Shown: in pieces, positions 9,877-18,788 of the stretch
Numbering within the stretch: position 1 is the stretch's first letter
Layout: each line of letters begins with the position of its first letter
Assembly (NCBI GenBank): GCA_036403815.1
Contig: DASWQH010000081.1
Location: forward strand, 30,954 to 94,953
Direction: 5' to 3'
Source of the DNA: JACVRN01 sp036403815
Lineage (GTDB): Bacteria > Acidobacteriota > Blastocatellia > Pyrinomonadales > Pyrinomonadaceae
DNA length: 64,000 nucleotides
Notes under the pieces: model-generated
Told to the model about the DNA's origin: nothing
The model's input: only the letters and a program-made list of their open reading frames with translations
The model's database searches: none
Position numbers and translations under genes: made by a program

Positions 9877-9922
9877 GAAAGCTTGCGGCTTGCCTTACAT
9901 GTAAGGCAAGCCGCAAGCTTTC
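9877..9922. terminator. 46-base perfect palindrome
   Basis: Twenty-three bases on each side match exactly (GAAAGCTTGCGGCTTGCC... centre ACATGT), with no spacer between the arms. It lies between the minus-strand secreted-protein gene (stop at 9980) and rsmI. On the minus strand it is followed by GCATTTTCC, so it is most simply the terminator of the 180-residue gene. Confidence 0.7.
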
Positions 9923-9979
9923 TCCCCCTTAGCCCGAACTTTTCCAGCGCTCGATTATTTGTGAAGGACTTAAGCGCCC

Positions 9980-10522
9980 TTACCAGTTTCGGCCATAGCC
10001 GAAGTCGCCGCTACGGAAGCCGTAGGCGTTGGAAATTACCCTTAGCTCCTGTCGAATCTGCGCCCAGTCGGATACGGCGCGAGAATCAGAGAATCGTACG
10101 CGAGACATTATGCCGTCAATGCGTGCGCCAAGCTGCAAGAGATTGCGCGCCGCGCTGGTCGAGCGGTAAAGGTTGCGTGCATCGCCCAGGCGATCTCTGA
10201 AATCGTCTGCCGCATTGCGGAAATCGCGTGCAACATCGTTGATGCGGTCTTCACGGAACGAGCCGTTGGCGCGGCTGCGGTCGAGCGAGCGATCAAGGTC
10301 TCTCTCGAACTGCCTGCTCAGGTTGTTGACGCGTCGCGCGCTGTTGCGTAGGCGTTCGCGCTGATAGCGATTGTAGTCGTCGTTTCGTCTTCCATTGTCG
10401 CGACCGTTATCACGGTCTTGCCACCACGGATTGTAACCCTGTGCTGCCGCCATTGCGGGAAGAGATAAAACAATGAAAGCGGCTAGAATGACGGTCGGGA
10501 TGATTCTGCGTCGTATAGCCAT
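9980..10522 (-). CDS. Small secreted Arg/Asp-rich protein of unknown function
   Basis: The 180 residues start with a clear signal peptide (MAIRRRIIPTVILAAFIVLS, cut near AAAQ-28). The mature part is strongly charged, rich in Arg, Asp and Asn, and predicted helical (repeated RDNGR, DRSLDRS, DDFRDRLGDARNLYR). It ends in a Gly/Tyr/Phe-rich tail. No catalytic motif is visible. It could be a periplasmic helical protein binding a polyanion, but this is a guess. AAGGAG lies about 11 bases before the ATG. The gene has its own promoter space upstream and a palindromic terminator downstream. Confidence 0.7.
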   Translation of the reverse strand: MAIRRRIIPTVILAAFIVLSLPAMAAAQGYNPWWQDRDNGRDNGRRNDDYNRYQRERLRNSARRVNNLSRQFERDLDRSLDRSRANGSFREDRINDVARDFRNAADDFRDRLGDARNLYRSTSAARNLLQLGARIDGIMSRVRFSDSRAVSDWAQIRQELRVISNAYGFRSGDFGYGRNW

Positions 10523-10904
10523 AACTCTAATGCTCCTTCAAGAATTTTTTTAGCGACCCGTCCTGCTTTTGAAAGTTATCTCTACAGCCGGAATGGGGGG
10601 CGCGCGGTTCTATTGATTTTCAAGGGATGCATCGCGTGGAAGGCTTTTCGCCTGATGCAGCCGCCTTTCTGGAAGAGCGACATGGCAAGAGGTGTGCCGC
10701 CCGCGACCCATGAATAGAAATGTGATTGAACCTGTATGCAGGAAAGCGGCGAAACATCACGCGTAGCGCGAATTTAACAGTGGATTCGACTCAAGCGTTA
10801 AAGCGCTGGCACACGGCGCGTCTATCTTCCAAACCGTGCATCATACGCCGCATATCGTCAGGGATGTGACGGAATAGCTTTTGTTTTGAGGGAATGAGAG
10901 TGAA
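10523..10904. other. Gene-free spacer
   Basis: These 382 bases lie between two minus-strand genes. No convincing ORF, tRNA, repeat family or strong hairpin was seen. The segment next to 10522 must hold the ribosome binding site and promoter of the secreted-protein gene. Confidence 0.5.
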
Positions 10905-11423
10905 TTAACCCAGTAGCTTGTAGATGTGCTGGCCGACGCGCCCTTCCAGTAAGCGTATGCGCGTACCTGTCTTTTCCATCACAAGCCACTGCGGCCTGTT
11001 ATCTTCCGCGTAGACGAGCAGCAATTCTTCATCCGCTTTAGGCAGGCCGAAGTGTCGTATGCGCGCAGAAGCAAGGCCGCCGCCCCGCACTATGCCGTCA
11101 CGCGGCGCGCGCGGCCATCCGGCCTCTATCATAATGGAGCGCACGCCGAGGTGAAGCGTCAGAAGCGTTCCGACCATCGTCGAGTTGCCCAATTGGAAGC
11201 GATGCGCTTCTCTTCGCTCAATGCGTATGCTGGCACCGCTTCGATTGGCGCGACCCGCGTGCTCTATGAAGGTAGAGAACAACCAGTCTGCGCCCGCCGT
11301 GCGCGCAAAGTCGTTCGTCTGGCGAAGCGAGAGATATTCCGTGACATCCCCGCGTCCACGCGCACGCGCCGCAGCTTCGGCCTCTGCCAGCACACGCGCC
11401 CACTCTTCATCAAACTCGCTCAT
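10905..11423 (-). CDS. Conserved-looking cytoplasmic protein, unknown function
   Basis: The protein has 172 residues, without signal peptide or membrane segment. The N-terminus is acidic and helical (MSEFDEEWARVLAEAEAAAR). A mixed alpha/beta region with several short hydrophobic strands follows (GTLLTLHLGVRSIMIEAGWP, ELLLVYAED, PQWLVMEKTG). I do not recognise a family. Codon use and GC are like its neighbours, which supports it as a real gene. It is divergent from the phosphatase gene; the shared spacer holds an inverted tandem-word element (11429-11517). The start ATG has only a weak ribosome site. Confidence 0.6.
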   Translation of the reverse strand: MSEFDEEWARVLAEAEAAARARGRGDVTEYLSLRQTNDFARTAGADWLFSTFIEHAGRANRSGASIRIERREAHRFQLGNSTMVGTLLTLHLGVRSIMIEAGWPRAPRDGIVRGGGLASARIRHFGLPKADEELLLVYAEDNRPQWLVMEKTGTRIRLLEGRVGQHIYKLLG

Positions 11424-11428
11424 AAATG

Positions 11429-11551
11429 GAATCGTAAATCGAAAACGCGTGAATCGTAAATAGTAGAAGACGGCTTTTCTCTATTGACCATTCACGATTT
11501 ACGATTTACGCGCTTTCCTGCTTTTGCCTTTTTCCTTTTGCCTTCTGTTTG
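11429..11551. repeat. Tandem-word element H1 (AATCGTA and CTTTTGC words)
   Basis: An inverted pair of roughly 21 bases (11441-11461 with 11497-11517, two mismatches) is made of AATCGTA/TACGATT words. It is followed at 11521-11551 by a direct run of degenerate TTTTGCC heptamers. It lies in a divergent gap upstream of both genes, so it is not a simple terminator of either. Confidence 0.75.
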
Positions 11552-11695
11552 ATGTTATCATGCCGCCCCGCGAGTCGTAGTTGAATATATAGAGCGGTTC
11601 GTCCGAGAACGGCTCAATCAAAAAACACATCCGGGCTGAAATCTTGAAGTCTCTTATCGCGCAATTTAATTCCTGTCTCGAACGGTGAAATCTTG

Positions 11696-13483
11696 ATGAA
11701 ACAGCTCCGCTGCGTGCGCTTTATCACGGCTCTGGTACTTACGCTTTCGCTTCTGCTCATTTCCTTAGCAGGGACGGACGCACAGCAGCGTAGCCGAAGC
11801 TCCCAGCCCTCAAGCCAGCCGCCATCAAGTGTAACGCCACAGGCCGTGCCCTTTGTGCGCCCGCGACTCGTGCTCTTAATCGTCGTGGATCAATTTCGTT
11901 ACGACTATCTGGAGCGCTTCGATGATCTCTTTGTAGCGGGCGGCCTGCGTCGCCTGATGCAGGACGGGGCGTTCTGGACACAGGCGAACTACGATCACAT
12001 GCCTACCTATACTGCGCCCGGTCATGCGACGCTGATGACGGGCGCGTGGCCTGCGGAAACAGGCATCATCGCTAACGATTGGCCTGATCTTGAAAAGGGT
12101 CGCAACGTCACGAGTGTCGAAGATGAACAGGCGCGACTCTTGAACGGCGAGCCTAATGAGACGGCCTCAAGCCCGCGTCGCCTGATGGCTTCGACGCTCG
12201 GAGACGAGCTGCGTATGGCGACCAACGACCGCTCGAAGGTCATAGGCATCTCGGTCAAAGACCGCTCGGCTATCCTGCCCGCAGGTCGGCATGCCAACGC
12301 CGCTTACTGGTTCAGTAACGCAAGCGGAAGAATGATCACTTCCAACTACTACTTCAACCAGATGCCCCAGTGGGTCACTGCCTTTAACGATGCAAAGCCT
12401 GCCGATAAATATTTCGGCGCACGCTGGGAGCGATCGTTGCCCGAACCCGAATACACGCGTCGAGCAGGCGCTGACGATCCCGTGTGGGAGAACATAGGCA
12501 GCATTCCCGGCGACACCAACAAGTTCCCGCACGTCATCACGGGCGGGGCTACTAAACCCGGCACAGAGTTTTACACAGCGCTTGATTTTTCTCCCTTTTC
12601 AAACGACCTGCTTCTCTCCTTCGCCGAACAGGCCATCACGAATGAGCGGCTCGGAGAGGATGCCGATACAGACGTTTTGAGCCTGAGCTTTTCTGCGAAC
12701 GATTACGTAGGCCATCGCTACGGCCCATACAGCCAGGAGGTGATGGACATCACGCTCCGCACGGACAGGAATATCGAAGAGCTTCTGAAATTCGTTGACG
12801 CCCGCGTGGGGCTACGCAACACGGTGGTTATCTTCACTGCCGATCACGGAGTTGGGCAGAGTCCTGAGCAATCCGCCGCAATGGGTTTGCCGGGGACGCG
12901 CATCAAGCGCACGGATGTCCTGAACGCCATGAAGAATGCCATCAGCGCGCGCTACAATCCAAAGGGACAGCAGCCAGACCCTACAAGCGATTACATACAG
13001 GCATTCTATAACGGCAACGTTTACTTCAACCGTGTCGCGCTCAAGCGCGATGGGATTGATCAGGAGGAGATAGAGCGCATTGCCGGAGACGCAAGCCTGA
13101 CCGTGCCGGGCATGACCAGATACTTCACGCGCACGCAGCTTATGCGGCAAGCCATATCGCCCGGCGACGCAATAGCGCGCCGCGTGCTGCACGGGTTCTA
13201 CCCGACCAGGAGCGGCGATGTGATAGTAGTTTACGGGGCGTTCAGGTATTTTGAGACCAGCATACAGGTCACGCACGGCTCGCCCTATTCCTATGATACG
13301 CATGTGCCTTTGATTCTGATGGGTGCTGGGCTTCGTGCGGGTCGCTATCTGGAAGCGGCTGCGCCGTCTGACATCGCGCCCACACTGGCCGCCATCCTGC
13401 GCGTGCAAGCGCCCAGCAATTCTGTGGGAAGAGTTTTGACCGAGTGCATCGTTCAACCGGGAATCGCGGCAGGTGTTAGATAA
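11696..13483 (+). CDS. Exported alkaline phosphatase superfamily protein (PafA-like)
   Basis: This is a 595-residue periplasmic phosphomonoesterase or phosphodiesterase of the alkaline-phosphatase/nucleotide-pyrophosphatase clan. A signal peptide (about 1-30, ending TDAQ) and a Ser/Gln/Pro-rich linker precede the fold. Metal and nucleophile positions are readable: D65 (VVDQFRYDY), the probable nucleophile T106 (TYTAPGHATLMTG), the ANDYVGHRYGP block, FTADHGVG, and the late His in VTHGSPYSYDTHVP. This set matches Chryseobacterium PafA-type phosphatases. I use the second of two start codons (TTG ATG). A GC-rich hairpin follows the stop within five bases. Confidence 0.85.
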   Translation: MKQLRCVRFITALVLTLSLLLISLAGTDAQQRSRSSQPSSQPPSSVTPQAVPFVRPRLVLLIVVDQFRYDYLERFDDLFVAGGLRRLMQDGAFWTQANYDHMPTYTAPGHATLMTGAWPAETGIIANDWPDLEKGRNVTSVEDEQARLLNGEPNETASSPRRLMASTLGDELRMATNDRSKVIGISVKDRSAILPAGRHANAAYWFSNASGRMITSNYYFNQMPQWVTAFNDAKPADKYFGARWERSLPEPEYTRRAGADDPVWENIGSIPGDTNKFPHVITGGATKPGTEFYTALDFSPFSNDLLLSFAEQAITNERLGEDADTDVLSLSFSANDYVGHRYGPYSQEVMDITLRTDRNIEELLKFVDARVGLRNTVVIFTADHGVGQSPEQSAAMGLPGTRIKRTDVLNAMKNAISARYNPKGQQPDPTSDYIQAFYNGNVYFNRVALKRDGIDQEEIERIAGDASLTVPGMTRYFTRTQLMRQAISPGDAIARRVLHGFYPTRSGDVIVVYGAFRYFETSIQVTHGSPYSYDTHVPLILMGAGLRAGRYLEAAAPSDIAPTLAAILRVQAPSNSVGRVLTECIVQPGIAAGVR

Positions 13484-13487
13484 AGCG

Positions 13488-13565
13488 AGGTCAGTACCGC
13501 CTGCTTAAGCCGGGCGGGTCGCAATGTTGCTAACACCCGCCCGCTAACGCAGGCGGTACTGACCT
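13488..13565. repeat. GC-rich hairpin repeat, copy 2
   Basis: Same family as 3475-3548. AGGTCAGTACCGCCTGC at the left and its complement at the right enclose CGGGCGGGT/ACCCGCCCG. The middle of the arms is imperfect here (TTAAGCC opposite GCTAACG). It starts right after the phosphatase stop and could serve as its terminator. Confidence 0.85.
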
Positions 13566-13637
13566 GTGCTATACCTACGCTGCCTTCGGTAGTGAGTTGC
13601 AATATTGAATGACCTTCACGATTGAGAGTTTTAATTT

Positions 13638-16232
13638 ATGATGAAAAATCAGCAAAGCATCCTTTTTATCTTCTTACTCCTCTTCGTTACGCTCGCCGCT
13701 CCCAACGCGAGCATCGCACAGCAGGAACAGACAGCGGACGAGGCTGAGAAGGCGGAGCTTCAGGCTGCGGCTCAGTACGTGCCCGCAGAGCGCATTGAGA
13801 AGCTCAAGGCTTTCATGGCCGCTCATCCAAGCTCTGCTTTGAAATCAAGAGCGCAGGAGTTGATTGTGAGCGCGCGTGCGGCGTGGGGAGATGAGAAGCT
13901 GCTTGCTAGAGATACTGCGGGCGGGCTTGAACAATTTCGCCTGGCCGTCAGCGATGCGCCTGAAGGTATGACGGATAAGCTGTACGCGGAAGTCATCGTC
14001 AGGATTCCTTCTTATCTCTTTGTACAGGGGCAGCGCGCGGGTGCTATAGAGATCGCGCATCTCATCGAAGGCAAGGTCAAAAATGATGCCAAGCGACTGC
14101 TTATGCTCGCAAGCTTTTATACGAGCATAGAGGATGGGCAGGAAGCTGCGCGTGTGAGCGAGCTGGCCGTTCGTCTTGCGCCCGACATGGCCGTTGCACA
14201 TCAGGCTTTGGGGATGGCGCGTCACATCTCGCTTCAATTGGAAGCGGCTGTCACGGAATATGCGCGCGCGCTTGAGCTTGATCCGAAGCTACAGACCGTC
14301 AGGCGCAGCCTGGCCGATTTACGTCGCGCAACAGGCCGCACCGAAGATGCGCTCGTGCTTTACCGCGAGTTATTACAGGCTGACCCGACGGATAGACTGG
14401 CGCGTGCCGGAGTGGTGCTGGCGCTGCTGGATTCCGGAAAGAAGGAAGACGCCGAGCGCGAGATGACAGCGGCGCTCAGAGACGAGCCGCGCAACCTACA
14501 GCTTCTCACGGGCGCTGCTTACTGGTACGCGGCGCATGGAGAGAACGCGCGTGCGCTTGAGCTGGCGCAAAGGGCTGTCGAAGTGGAGCCGCGCTATGTC
14601 TGGGCGCAGATTGCTCTGGCGCGTGTACTCATAGCAGATAAGCGACCTGCTGCTGCCGAGCAGGCTCTTCGCTTTGCGCGCCGCTACGGAAGATTCCCTA
14701 CGCTCGATTACGAGCTGGCGAACGCGCTCGCGGCGGCAGGTCTTTATACGGAAGCGGCGAATGAGCTTGCGCGCTCATTCACCCTGCGCGGCGGTGAGAT
14801 AGAGACTCAACTGGCGGGACGCACACCAGCGCACGCCTCTAACTTCATAGAGCTTCTTGCGCCGGAGCGCCGCGCCAGCATCTTTCAGGCGACGCCTATT
14901 GAGACTGAAAGCAACGCGCGCTCACTTCACGCTCTTCTGGCCTTTAACACGGCGTTGGGCGAAGCGGGAAAACGCGAGACCGTCAGAGAGAAAGAGGCTT
15001 TGACGGCGGCGCAGGAATTCGCTGCGGGCGAAGATGCTATGCGTGCCTACAGGCAGCTTTATGTGGCCGAGCGACTCCTGCGCGCAGGCGTCACCTCGCA
15101 GGCCGTGATGGATTTCGCGGAGGCTGCGGCCAGCGGCATAGAGGCGGCGGTTGATGTGCCTGCGGCGAGCGTGGCAACACTGAGCGAAGAACTCTACGGC
15201 GCTCGCTTGCAGGCTATCTCGGCGGGGACTGCGCCGTCCGTTCCCGATGTGGAACGCAGCGCGCGAGCCAATATCCTGCGCGGTCGTATTGAAGAGATAG
15301 CGGGCTGGACGCTCTACAATCAGGACAAAGCGAGCGCCGCGGTCGAGCGCCTTCGTCGCGCCACAACCCTTCTGCCTGAAAACTCTCTGTGGTGGCGCAC
15401 TGCGCTCTGGCATCTGGGCGCGGCACTTGAAGCGACGGGCGATGAGCAGGAAGCGCTCAACAGTTATTTACGCAGCTATGAAAGGAGCGCTCCTGACGAT
15501 GTACGCCGCGCCGTCATCGAAAAGCTCTACCGCAAGCTCAACGGCTCGCTTGCCGGACTGGATGCAAAGCTCGGCACAAACGCTTCCGCTTCATCCGGCA
15601 ATCAGCAGGCAAACGCACAGGGCAACGAGGTACGAACAACCGATACCGCGACAGACGCTGCGAAGAACGCAGGCGCGTCGAAGACAACGGACGCGGGCGG
15701 GCAGAGTCCCAGTCCTACGCCGACACAGAATGCAGGCTCAAGCCAGCCAGCCAGTACCGGCGAGACTGCTTCTGCTGCTCTACAGCCAGAGAGCAAGCCT
15801 GCTCCGACACCGGCTGCTTCATCAGGGCAGACGACCACAACTGACCCCAACGCTCCGGCTGAAGCTAAAAACGAGGCTTCTAATTCAGCACAGCCCACAG
15901 CATCACCTGAGCCAACGCCCGACACGTCTACGGCGTCCACGGCCAGAAGAAAGCCGGGCGCGAATGATGCCTGCGCGTTCTCTATTAATGTGGACACTAT
16001 CACTATCAAAAACAATGGAGGAACCGGCCTCATCACTGTCAGCCTGAGCGGTTCCGAGAAGATTACTCCGACCACACGCGACTGGCCGGACATCACCGTC
16101 TTCGCCCAATCGCTCAAGGAATACGGCACGTTCCCCTTTCTCATCACCTCCATCAGCAAACGAACCGGCAAATATACTGTGACTTTCACCACCCCCTGCG
16201 GCTCAAAGGATGTCACGGTCATAGTCAAATAG
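13638..16232 (+). CDS. Secreted TPR protein with low-complexity Ser/Thr/Pro linker
   Basis: The function is unknown. The 864 residues begin with a signal peptide (MMKNQQSILFIFLLLFVTLA, cut near IAQQ). Residues of about 35-640 are helical tetratricopeptide repeats (for example TEYARALELDPKLQTVRRSL, ALVLYRELLQADPTDRLARA). A long Ala/Thr/Ser/Pro/Gln linker (about 645-775) follows. The last domain of about 90 residues (DACAFSINVDTITIKN...) looks like an immunoglobulin-type beta sandwich. It is probably a periplasmic or surface scaffold. Two adjacent ATG codons occur; either could start. Its stop codon TAG is the first bases of the following repeat element. Confidence 0.75.
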   Translation: MMKNQQSILFIFLLLFVTLAAPNASIAQQEQTADEAEKAELQAAAQYVPAERIEKLKAFMAAHPSSALKSRAQELIVSARAAWGDEKLLARDTAGGLEQFRLAVSDAPEGMTDKLYAEVIVRIPSYLFVQGQRAGAIEIAHLIEGKVKNDAKRLLMLASFYTSIEDGQEAARVSELAVRLAPDMAVAHQALGMARHISLQLEAAVTEYARALELDPKLQTVRRSLADLRRATGRTEDALVLYRELLQADPTDRLARAGVVLALLDSGKKEDAEREMTAALRDEPRNLQLLTGAAYWYAAHGENARALELAQRAVEVEPRYVWAQIALARVLIADKRPAAAEQALRFARRYGRFPTLDYELANALAAAGLYTEAANELARSFTLRGGEIETQLAGRTPAHASNFIELLAPERRASIFQATPIETESNARSLHALLAFNTALGEAGKRETVREKEALTAAQEFAAGEDAMRAYRQLYVAERLLRAGVTSQAVMDFAEAAASGIEAAVDVPAASVATLSEELYGARLQAISAGTAPSVPDVERSARANILRGRIEEIAGWTLYNQDKASAAVERLRRATTLLPENSLWWRTALWHLGAALEATGDEQEALNSYLRSYERSAPDDVRRAVIEKLYRKLNGSLAGLDAKLGTNASASSGNQQANAQGNEVRTTDTATDAAKNAGASKTTDAGGQSPSPTPTQNAGSSQPASTGETASAALQPESKPAPTPAASSGQTTTTDPNAPAEAKNEASNSAQPTASPEPTPDTSTASTARRKPGANDACAFSINVDTITIKNNGGTGLITVSLSGSEKITPTTRDWPDITVFAQSLKEYGTFPFLITSISKRTGKYTVTFTTPCGSKDVTVIVK

Positions 16233-16313
16233 AGGCTAGAGGTTAGAGGTCAGAGGTTAGTAGTTCTCTTTCTTTTACTAGCCTCTGACCTCTAACCTCT
16301 AGCCTCTTCTTTT
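16230..16313. repeat. Tandem-word element H2 (TAGAGGT heptamers, inverted pair)
   Basis: Four heptamers (TAGAGGC, TAGAGGT, TAGAGGT, CAGAGGT) are mirrored by their complements after a loop TAGTAGTTCTCTTTCTTTTA. The stop codon of the upstream TPR gene lies in the first repeat. Close copies with nearly the same loop are at 20462-20539 and 39017-39097. The rest of the gap to 16553 shows no other feature. Confidence 0.9.
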
Positions 16314-16553
16314 GCCCTGCTTTTCGGCCAACCACAGCGCCTTTTTAGCCATCAAAGTCGAGACCGCACCGGAAGTTTATAGAGAAAACCTTTCTGAGTA
16401 GGGTCTCTCGCGCCAACTGTCCGAAAGACATTAATTTTGGTCTCCCCGCTTTGAGCTTGCCAAAGGCTTCCTGTAGAGACCGTAGGGCGCAATCAGCAGC
16501 ATGGGTGTGTATAATCAAAGAAACTCTACAGAGAATTGCAGACGGATAATTAT

Positions 16554-18611
16554 ATGAACAGAATTCGACTTCGCCTCTTCCACGCCGTGGTAATTGCAGC
16601 CGTGATCGTCGCTTCAGGCGCGAGCGCAAACGTCTTCGCACAGCAAGCCCAGACGGGGCGCTCTCGCTTCGATGTTACGAATTACCGTATCGAAGCTCAA
16701 CTGCTTCCGGCTGAACACCTCTTGCGCGCCGCTGCCGAAGTAACCTTCACGCCGCTGGAAGCCACACGCTCGGTCGTCTTCGAGCTGAACGGCTCGCTCA
16801 AGGTCGAGAGCATCATGCGCAACGCCAAGCCTCTGACGAATTTTGTGCAGGACGCTGTGGGCGTGGGCGATTTGGGGCCGAGCGTGCGTATTGATCTTGG
16901 CGAAGTCGTCCCGGCAGGCCAGCCCGTTACGCTGACGTTCCGTTGGTCGGGCGCGCTCGTTTCTCCCGAAGGCGGCCCGCTCGCCACCAAGCGCCTTGCT
17001 TACGTAGGAACGGAAGGCTCGTACCTGATGTACGCCGCCAGGTGGTTTCCCTTTCACGATTACGCAGCCGACCGCGCTACAGCAGACATCACCATCATCG
17101 TCCCGACTGGCACGCAGGTCGCAGGCTCATCCGATGAAGCGGTCACGCCCACAACCGGCAAAGACGGCAACACTCGCTTTCGCTTCGTATACAAGCAGCC
17201 CGCGCTCATAGGCAATATCGCCGCAGGACAGTACATCACTAGAACGCTTCGCTTCGGCGGCTACGAGCTTCAGTTCTTCGTCAAGCCCGGAAGCGAAAAT
17301 CGTCTTGACCGCTACGGCGAGCTGATGGGCAACGCTTTGCAGTTCTACACGCAAGCCTACGGCAATCCGATTTTCGGCACGCGCATCACTATCGCGCAGA
17401 TTGACGACGACAGTCTTGATACTTACAGCGGGCTGGGCATGGTCTTTCTCGCAGGGAAGATGTTCGACCCTTCGCGCCCTGTACCGGAAGACAGACTTCA
17501 GCGCGAGGTTGCGTACCAGTGGTGGGGACTGACGGTTGGACTGAAATCTTTCGACGATGCATGGCTCTCGCAAGGGTTGGCGGAATGGAGCTCGTTTGCG
17601 ATTCGTGAATCGACGCTTTCTGCCGGAGCGCTCGACGCCGCCCAGCGCGAAGAGCAGGAGCGCGCTCTGACCTTTGAACAGACGGCTTCAATTGCGCGTG
17701 CTCCGTCCACGCTCGACGATCAGTCGGCGGCTTATCAATCAATCGTCTTCTACAAGGGCGCTATGGTCTTCCGCATGTTGCGCGAAACTATAGGGCGTGA
17801 GAAGTTCGCACAGCTCCTTCGCAACTTCCTTCAGCAGTATCGCGGCAAGGACGCTTCGATTGACGATTTCGAGAAGGTGACGAACCAGGTCGTGGGCGAG
17901 AACATGCGCTACTTCTTCGCGCAGTGGGTTGAAGGAACGGGCGTGCCGGAGTTTAACGTGGACTACCAGATAATACGCACGCGCGCTGGAAAATTTCGCG
18001 CGCGCGGCACAGTCCGCCAGAACTTCGATAACCTTCGCCTCCCGGTAGAATTGATGCTCAGAAGCGAAGGCGACAGCCAGACCACTACGGTTCGCATAGA
18101 AGGCAAGAGCGAGGATTTCGATTTCGAGTCGAACGGTCAGCCCCTTGAGGTGGTCGTTGACCCGAACAATAAAATCCTGCGCATGTCCGATGACCTGAAG
18201 GTCGCAATCGTCGCGCGTCGCGGCATAGAGCAGCTCAAAGAGGGCAGCTACGCCGAAGCCCAACAGCAACTGGAAGCCGCGCTCAAGCTGGATCGCTCGA
18301 ACTCATGGGTCTACTACAATCTGGGTCTTCTCTATCTTGAACAACGCAACTGGAATCTGGCGATTGATAATTTCCAGGCAGCCTTGAACGGCAACATGAA
18401 ACCGGCATGGATAGCCGTCTGGGCGCACATCAAGGCGGGCAACGCTTACGATGCGCGCGGCGACAGAGCACGCGCCGTCTACGAATACAAACAGGCCGTG
18501 CAACTCGGCGACAACTACGACAACGCGCAGAAAGTCGCACAGCGCTACATCGCCACACCCTTCGACCCGAAGGCAGATCAAACACAGGCCGGGTTGACTA
18601 ATTCTCAGTAG
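16554..18611 (+). CDS. M1 aminopeptidase homologue lacking all zinc ligands, with C-terminal TPR
   Basis: The protein has 685 residues: signal peptide (MNRIRLRLFHAVVIAAVIVA), an M1-type N-terminal beta domain, a gluzincin-like domain and C-terminal TPR repeats (about 560-680). The expected HExxH-x18-E zinc site reads R317-E318-V-A-Y321 followed by Q340. All three metal ligands are therefore changed while the general-base Glu stays, and the GxMEN substrate motif reads GLGMVFL. The spacing is exactly that of active enzymes, so the alignment is secure. It is probably a peptide-binding or scaffolding pseudoenzyme. The ATG at 16554 is preferred over a TTG six codons upstream because the signal peptide begins there. 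Confidence 0.85.
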   Translation: MNRIRLRLFHAVVIAAVIVASGASANVFAQQAQTGRSRFDVTNYRIEAQLLPAEHLLRAAAEVTFTPLEATRSVVFELNGSLKVESIMRNAKPLTNFVQDAVGVGDLGPSVRIDLGEVVPAGQPVTLTFRWSGALVSPEGGPLATKRLAYVGTEGSYLMYAARWFPFHDYAADRATADITIIVPTGTQVAGSSDEAVTPTTGKDGNTRFRFVYKQPALIGNIAAGQYITRTLRFGGYELQFFVKPGSENRLDRYGELMGNALQFYTQAYGNPIFGTRITIAQIDDDSLDTYSGLGMVFLAGKMFDPSRPVPEDRLQREVAYQWWGLTVGLKSFDDAWLSQGLAEWSSFAIRESTLSAGALDAAQREEQERALTFEQTASIARAPSTLDDQSAAYQSIVFYKGAMVFRMLRETIGREKFAQLLRNFLQQYRGKDASIDDFEKVTNQVVGENMRYFFAQWVEGTGVPEFNVDYQIIRTRAGKFRARGTVRQNFDNLRLPVELMLRSEGDSQTTTVRIEGKSEDFDFESNGQPLEVVVDPNNKILRMSDDLKVAIVARRGIEQLKEGSYAEAQQQLEAALKLDRSNSWVYYNLGLLYLEQRNWNLAIDNFQAALNGNMKPAWIAVWAHIKAGNAYDARGDRARAVYEYKQAVQLGDNYDNAQKVAQRYIATPFDPKADQTQAGLTNSQ

Positions 18612-18643
18612 TTAAAGGACGCGAATTATACGCAAGACGAATG

Positions 18644-18752
18644 AAGCTCCGTAGGAGCGACATGTAATTGACAGGGAACATGTCGCTCCTACGGAGCTTG
18701 TTATTTGATTGCTCGGATGAGCTATAAACATTTAGCCCCTACGGAGCTAAAA
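18644..18752. repeat. Nested hairpin element N2 (convergent junction)
   Basis: The inner arms are perfect over 22 bases (18644-18665 with 18678-18699; AAGCTCCGTAGGAGCGACAT). Only the right outer arm is recognisable (CTATAAACATTTAGCCCC, 18722-18752). It sits between the M1-like gene and lpxI, which converge. Confidence 0.88.
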
Positions 18753-18788
18753 ACATTATGCACATTCTTATGTCGAATTCACGTTGAT

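Noticed and set aside
16230..16313. CRISPR array reading of the regular heptamers
   Set aside because: Repeat units are 7 bases with no spacers, arranged as an inverted pair, and no cas genes are present.
17502..17516. Sequencing error explaining the missing HExxH in the M1-like protein
   Set aside because: Three separate ligand positions are changed without a frame break, and the GxMEN motif is lost as well.
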